From positions 1,674,001-1,738,000 of the forward strand of contig NZ_QFYR01000001.1 of NCBI RefSeq assembly GCF_003254705.1: 64,000 nt of DNA, read 5' to 3'. The number at the start of each line of letters is the position of its first letter. The stretch's first letter is position 1. Made by a program: the position numbers and the translations under genes. Below are positions 61,601-64,000 of this stretch, piece by piece. The DNA is from Phenylobacterium deserti. GTDB taxonomy: Bacteria > Pseudomonadota > Alphaproteobacteria > Caulobacterales > Caulobacteraceae. The notes below the pieces were generated by a model. That model was not told the DNA's origin, made no database searches, and saw only the letters and a list, made by a program, of their open reading frames with translations.

Positions 61601-62443
61601 ATGCTGCGCAAAGGTATTGCTCTCGCGGCGCTCGGGCTCGCTCTTCTGGCGGGCTCGGCCCAGGCCGCGACCCACCCCAAGGAGCCTGAAAAGCTCCAGT
61701 GGTCATTCGAGGGCCCGTTCGGCAAGTTCGATCAGGCTCAGCTCCAGCGGGGCTACAAGGTGTACCGCGAGGTCTGCTCGTCGTGCCACGCGATGAGCCA
61801 GGTCTACTTCCGCAACCTCGGTCAGAAGGGCGGGCCCTTCTATGACTCGAAGTACCCGAACCCGAACGACAACCCGTATGTGAAGGCCCTGGCGGCCGAC
61901 ATCCAGGTTGGCGACATCGATTCGGAAACCGGTGACCCGATCCAGCGGCCCGCCACCTCGGCGGATCACTTCCCGTCGCCGTTCCCGAACGAAGCAGCGG
62001 CTCGCGGCGCCAACGGCGGCGCGATCCCGCCTGACCTGTCCTACATCTCCAAGGCGCGCGAAGGCGGGCCGGATTACATCTACTCGCTGCTGATCGGCTA
62101 CGTGAACCCGCCCGCGGGCCTCACCATCCAGCCGGGCCAGCACTACAACCCCTACTTCCCGGGCGACCTGACGGCGTCCTGGACCGGCAAGGGCCACGTG
62201 CCTCAGGGCGGCGTGCTCGCCATGCCTCCGCCGCTCTCTCCCGATCGGGTGACCTTCGACGACGGCACGCGCTCGACGGTGGCGCAGCAGTCCAGGGACG
62301 TCGCCGCTTTCCTCGCCTGGGCCGCCGAGCCCAAGATGGAAGAGCGTAAGTCGTTCGGCCTCGCCGCGATGATCTACCTGCTGATCCTCACGGGCCTCGT
62401 CTACGCCAGCTACCGCCGGATCTGGCGCAACGTGGCCCACTAG
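61601..62443 (+). CDS. petC: Cytochrome c1 subunit of complex III
   Basis: The 280-residue protein has a signal peptide (cleaved near 22, SAQAA). The haem-attachment site is CSSCH at 59-63. The axial Met lies in GVLAMPPPLSPDRVTF, and a C-terminal membrane anchor (about 252-272) is followed by a basic end. It carries electrons from the Rieske centre to a soluble or membrane cytochrome c. It follows petB by seven bases; the operon terminator is at 62471. Confidence 0.96.
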   Translation: MLRKGIALAALGLALLAGSAQAATHPKEPEKLQWSFEGPFGKFDQAQLQRGYKVYREVCSSCHAMSQVYFRNLGQKGGPFYDSKYPNPNDNPYVKALAADIQVGDIDSETGDPIQRPATSADHFPSPFPNEAAARGANGGAIPPDLSYISKAREGGPDYIYSLLIGYVNPPAGLTIQPGQHYNPYFPGDLTASWTGKGHVPQGGVLAMPPPLSPDRVTFDDGTRSTVAQQSRDVAAFLAWAAEPKMEERKSFGLAAMIYLLILTGLVYASYRRIWRNVAH

Positions 62444-62465
62444 ACCACGGGCGTAAGCCAACTGA

Positions 62466-63287
62466 TCAGGGCCCGTCGGCAGCCGCCGGCGGGCTCTTTT
62501 CGTTGGCGAGAACCACTCGGCTCGCAGGAAAGTCGAAACGCAGCCGGTAGTGGGCGAGCACCGGCGTGCCGAGTTCGCCCAGGGCCGGCGTGTCTCTCGC
62601 TCGGAGCAGGCCTGCCGGCACCAGTTCGAACAGCCTTCCGTTCAGCTCGAGAGCCCTGAGCCGAGGGCGGTAGACGCCGTAGGGATAGAGCTCCTGGCGC
62701 TTCGTCGCGCGCGCCACGGAGGCGGCGTCGTCGCTTAGGCGCACCGCTGTGTCGGAGCCGGTGGCGAGGGTGAAAGCGCCTTCCAGCACCTGCGATCCGT
62801 CCGCAGCACGCGCCGCGACGGTCGGCGCGCCGGATTTCCATTCCAAGGTGTGCACGACGCCTGACAGTGGTGGGGACTTGCCTGCCGGCCAGACGGCCAA
62901 GCGGCACGGCGCAAAGCGCACATCGATGACAAAGCCCCGCAGGACATCGGCTCCCAGCACCCCGGCCACCGGCGTCGGCAGGGCGCCCGTCCGAAGATCC
63001 AGGTCCGTGACGGCGAGCGCGTGGGATCCAAGCCGTTCATTCGCCAGAAGCACCTCGCCGGCGACGGTCTTGCCATCGAAGCCTTCGGACTGAGCGCGGG
63101 TCTCGCCCAACTGACTGCCCGCTTGTCCTGTGTCGATAACGTAGTCTCCAGCGACCCCTGCCACGGATGCAGCGGCCACGACGACGCCGTTGTCCAGCCA
63201 GCAGCGAACCTCACCGGCACGCGCGATAGCTGGAGCGGCCGTCGCGGCCGTGAGAGCGGTCAGGAGGGCGATGGAGCGGCGGATCAC
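62466..63287 (-). CDS. Secreted retropepsin-like aspartyl protease-like protein
   Basis: The 273-residue protein has a signal peptide (cleaved near 24, AIARA). A retropepsin-type half-site YVIDTGQAGSQLG (Asp-Thr-Gly near 52-54) is followed by GVLGADVLRGFVIDVRF, the usual second part. The last third carries a second, weaker beta-rich segment with no DTG. Periplasmic pepsin-like proteins of this kind are common in Caulobacterales; activity is not shown. It converges on petC; its 3' end overlaps the operon terminator. Confidence 0.82.
   Translation of the reverse strand: MIRRSIALLTALTAATAAPAIARAGEVRCWLDNGVVVAAASVAGVAGDYVIDTGQAGSQLGETRAQSEGFDGKTVAGEVLLANERLGSHALAVTDLDLRTGALPTPVAGVLGADVLRGFVIDVRFAPCRLAVWPAGKSPPLSGVVHTLEWKSGAPTVAARAADGSQVLEGAFTLATGSDTAVRLSDDAASVARATKRQELYPYGVYRPRLRALELNGRLFELVPAGLLRARDTPALGELGTPVLAHYRLRFDFPASRVVLANEKSPPAAADGP
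62471..62500 (+). terminator. Rho-independent terminator of petABC
   Basis: GCCCGTCGGC / GCCGGCGGGC form a 10-bp stem (one G-U) with an AGCC loop and a TCTTTT tail, 27 bases after the petC stop. It lies within the last codons of the gene on the opposite strand. Confidence 0.9.
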
Positions 63288-63442
63288 GTCAGAGCCAGCC
63301 TAGCCCAGCTCGGGGGCGCGGGCGACGCCGCTCGGGCTCTGAAGCGCGCGCTGCGGCAGTCTTGCCGTGCAGATGGCCGAAATTGGCTGGATCGCGGCCG
63401 TGGCGCCTTACGCAAGCCGTGAAGGCCGGACATGATGGTCAC

Positions 63443-63913
63443 ATGTACACGCGCGCGTGGCGGAACTTCAAACGCATGCAGGACCTCACGGTCGCCCTGG
63501 CGAGCCTGATCTATGCAGGGGCAGGGGTGCATGCGGTCGGACGGCTCCCAGGTGGAGCTTCCACACTGATGCACTGGATCCTGCTATGGCCAGCGATCTT
63601 CTTGATGGTGTCGCTGGTGGCGCCGCTGGCGGTGCCGGTGCTGCGAAGGGGTTTGGCCAAGTACGTCTGGATGAGTTTCCAGGCCGGCTTCGGCCAGACG
63701 CCCGGGTCCATCATCACTGGGCTTTGCCTGCTCCTGGGCGCGGCCCTGTTCATCTATTGGCAGATCACCACGGTCTCCGCGACCGGGGTCTACCGTGCGA
63801 ACGTCTTCTCCGCCTATGCAGCGGGAATTGGGATCCTGGCGGCGCAGGCGGTCCTCGTCCGGGCGCTTGAACGCATCCCCGACGTCCGCAAGCTGATCGT
63901 CGAGCGGACCTAA
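63443..63913 (+). CDS. Small integral membrane protein
   Basis: The 156-residue protein has four membrane segments (about 14-32, 43-66, 87-108, 122-143) and polar ends. No domain is recognised. The ATG at 63443 is preferred because the hydrophobic pattern begins soon after; an earlier open frame adds only a basic stretch with no match. Its TAA overlaps the stop of the gene on the minus strand (CTAA). Confidence 0.72.
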   Translation: MYTRAWRNFKRMQDLTVALASLIYAGAGVHAVGRLPGGASTLMHWILLWPAIFLMVSLVAPLAVPVLRRGLAKYVWMSFQAGFGQTPGSIITGLCLLLGAALFIYWQITTVSATGVYRANVFSAYAAGIGILAAQAVLVRALERIPDVRKLIVERT

Positions 63914-64000
63914 ACCTCGCCCCGTCCGCCGCCGTTTCGCGCGAAGAAGGCGAGCGTGCGCAGCTTGGAAAGGCGAGCGCTGTCCTCGTGGTAGCCGGTC
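63910..64000 (-). CDS. 3' end of an unidentified gene (partial)
   Basis: About 29 residues are visible before TAG at 63910-63912. They read TGYHEDSARLSKLRTLAFFA followed by RNGGGRGEV. The frame has the third-position GC pattern of real genes and runs off the window edge. I cannot name the family. Confidence 0.55.
   Translation of the reverse strand, partial: TGYHEDSARLSKLRTLAFFARNGGGRGEV

Noticed and set aside
1..64000. CRISPR arrays, insertion sequences, prophage or tRNA genes
   Set aside because: No regularly spaced short repeats, transposase, integrase, phage structural genes or cloverleaf sequences were found on reading both strands.

Overview
The window is a single stretch of GC-rich alphaproteobacterial chromosome. 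It most likely comes from a Caulobacteraceae member (Caulobacter or Phenylobacterium type). This placement is an inference from gene content: a MucR regulator, a DivJ-like cell-cycle kinase with a second kinase beside it, a perfect CtrA-type box (TTAA-N7-TTAA), a FeuP/FeuQ-type two-component pair and a petABC operon. I see no insertion sequence, prophage, CRISPR array, rRNA or tRNA. Most genes are tightly packed, with ATGA-type overlaps inside operons and shared stop codons between convergent genes.

Layout. 0-3.5 kb: a partial gene, a MaoC-like dehydratase, mucR, a PAS protein, sufE and a soluble histidine kinase. 3.6-10.8 kb: divJ-like kinase, a secreted unknown, DUF1491, an ATP-dependent DNA ligase, a TerC membrane protein, DUF465 and prfC. 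11-13.5 kb: a helical repeat-like protein behind the CtrA box, and a secreted protein made of three TonB-C-like repeats. 13.5-18.3 kb: an NMT1/THI5-type ABC importer operon, a 0.47-kb structured non-coding gap, and a Uup-like ABC-F ATPase. 18.4-27.5 kb: a YcgN protein, two alpha/beta hydrolases, a DnaJ-like chaperone, a PepSY-like/FeuP/FeuQ signalling operon, a helical unknown and a TPR-glycosyltransferase.

27.5-34 kb is the most unusual part. A two-partner-secretion (FhaC/ShlB) outer-membrane transporter stands back to back with a FecR-domain protein carrying a long Gly/Asn/Pro repeat tail. That protein is translationally coupled to a CHASE2 hybrid histidine kinase and followed by a single-domain receiver. 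No haemagglutinin-type TpsA substrate is present, so the FecR-repeat protein is a candidate exported or surface-exposed partner of this sensing module (inference).

34-43.4 kb: a GH5 glycosidase, an EamA exporter, an AbrB-like protein, homoserine kinase, RNase HI, a PAS chemoreceptor without membrane segments, and a sulfonate-type operon (TauD-like dioxygenase plus SsuACB-type ABC importer). 43.8-50.2 kb: a TonB-dependent receptor diverging from the sulfonate operon across a promoter region with repeated ATTCCTA motifs, an aldo/keto reductase, a PepSY membrane protein behind two Fur-like palindromes, glucokinase and a TrxC-type thioredoxin. 50.2-64 kb: enoyl-CoA hydratase, SDR, two GNAT proteins, an MFS transporter, DUF1285, a Nudix CoA pyrophosphatase, a CCA-adding enzyme, a glutamine amidotransferase, a small secreted peptide, hemF, trmL, the cytochrome bc1 operon petABC with a good terminator, an aspartyl-protease-like protein, a small membrane protein and a partial gene.
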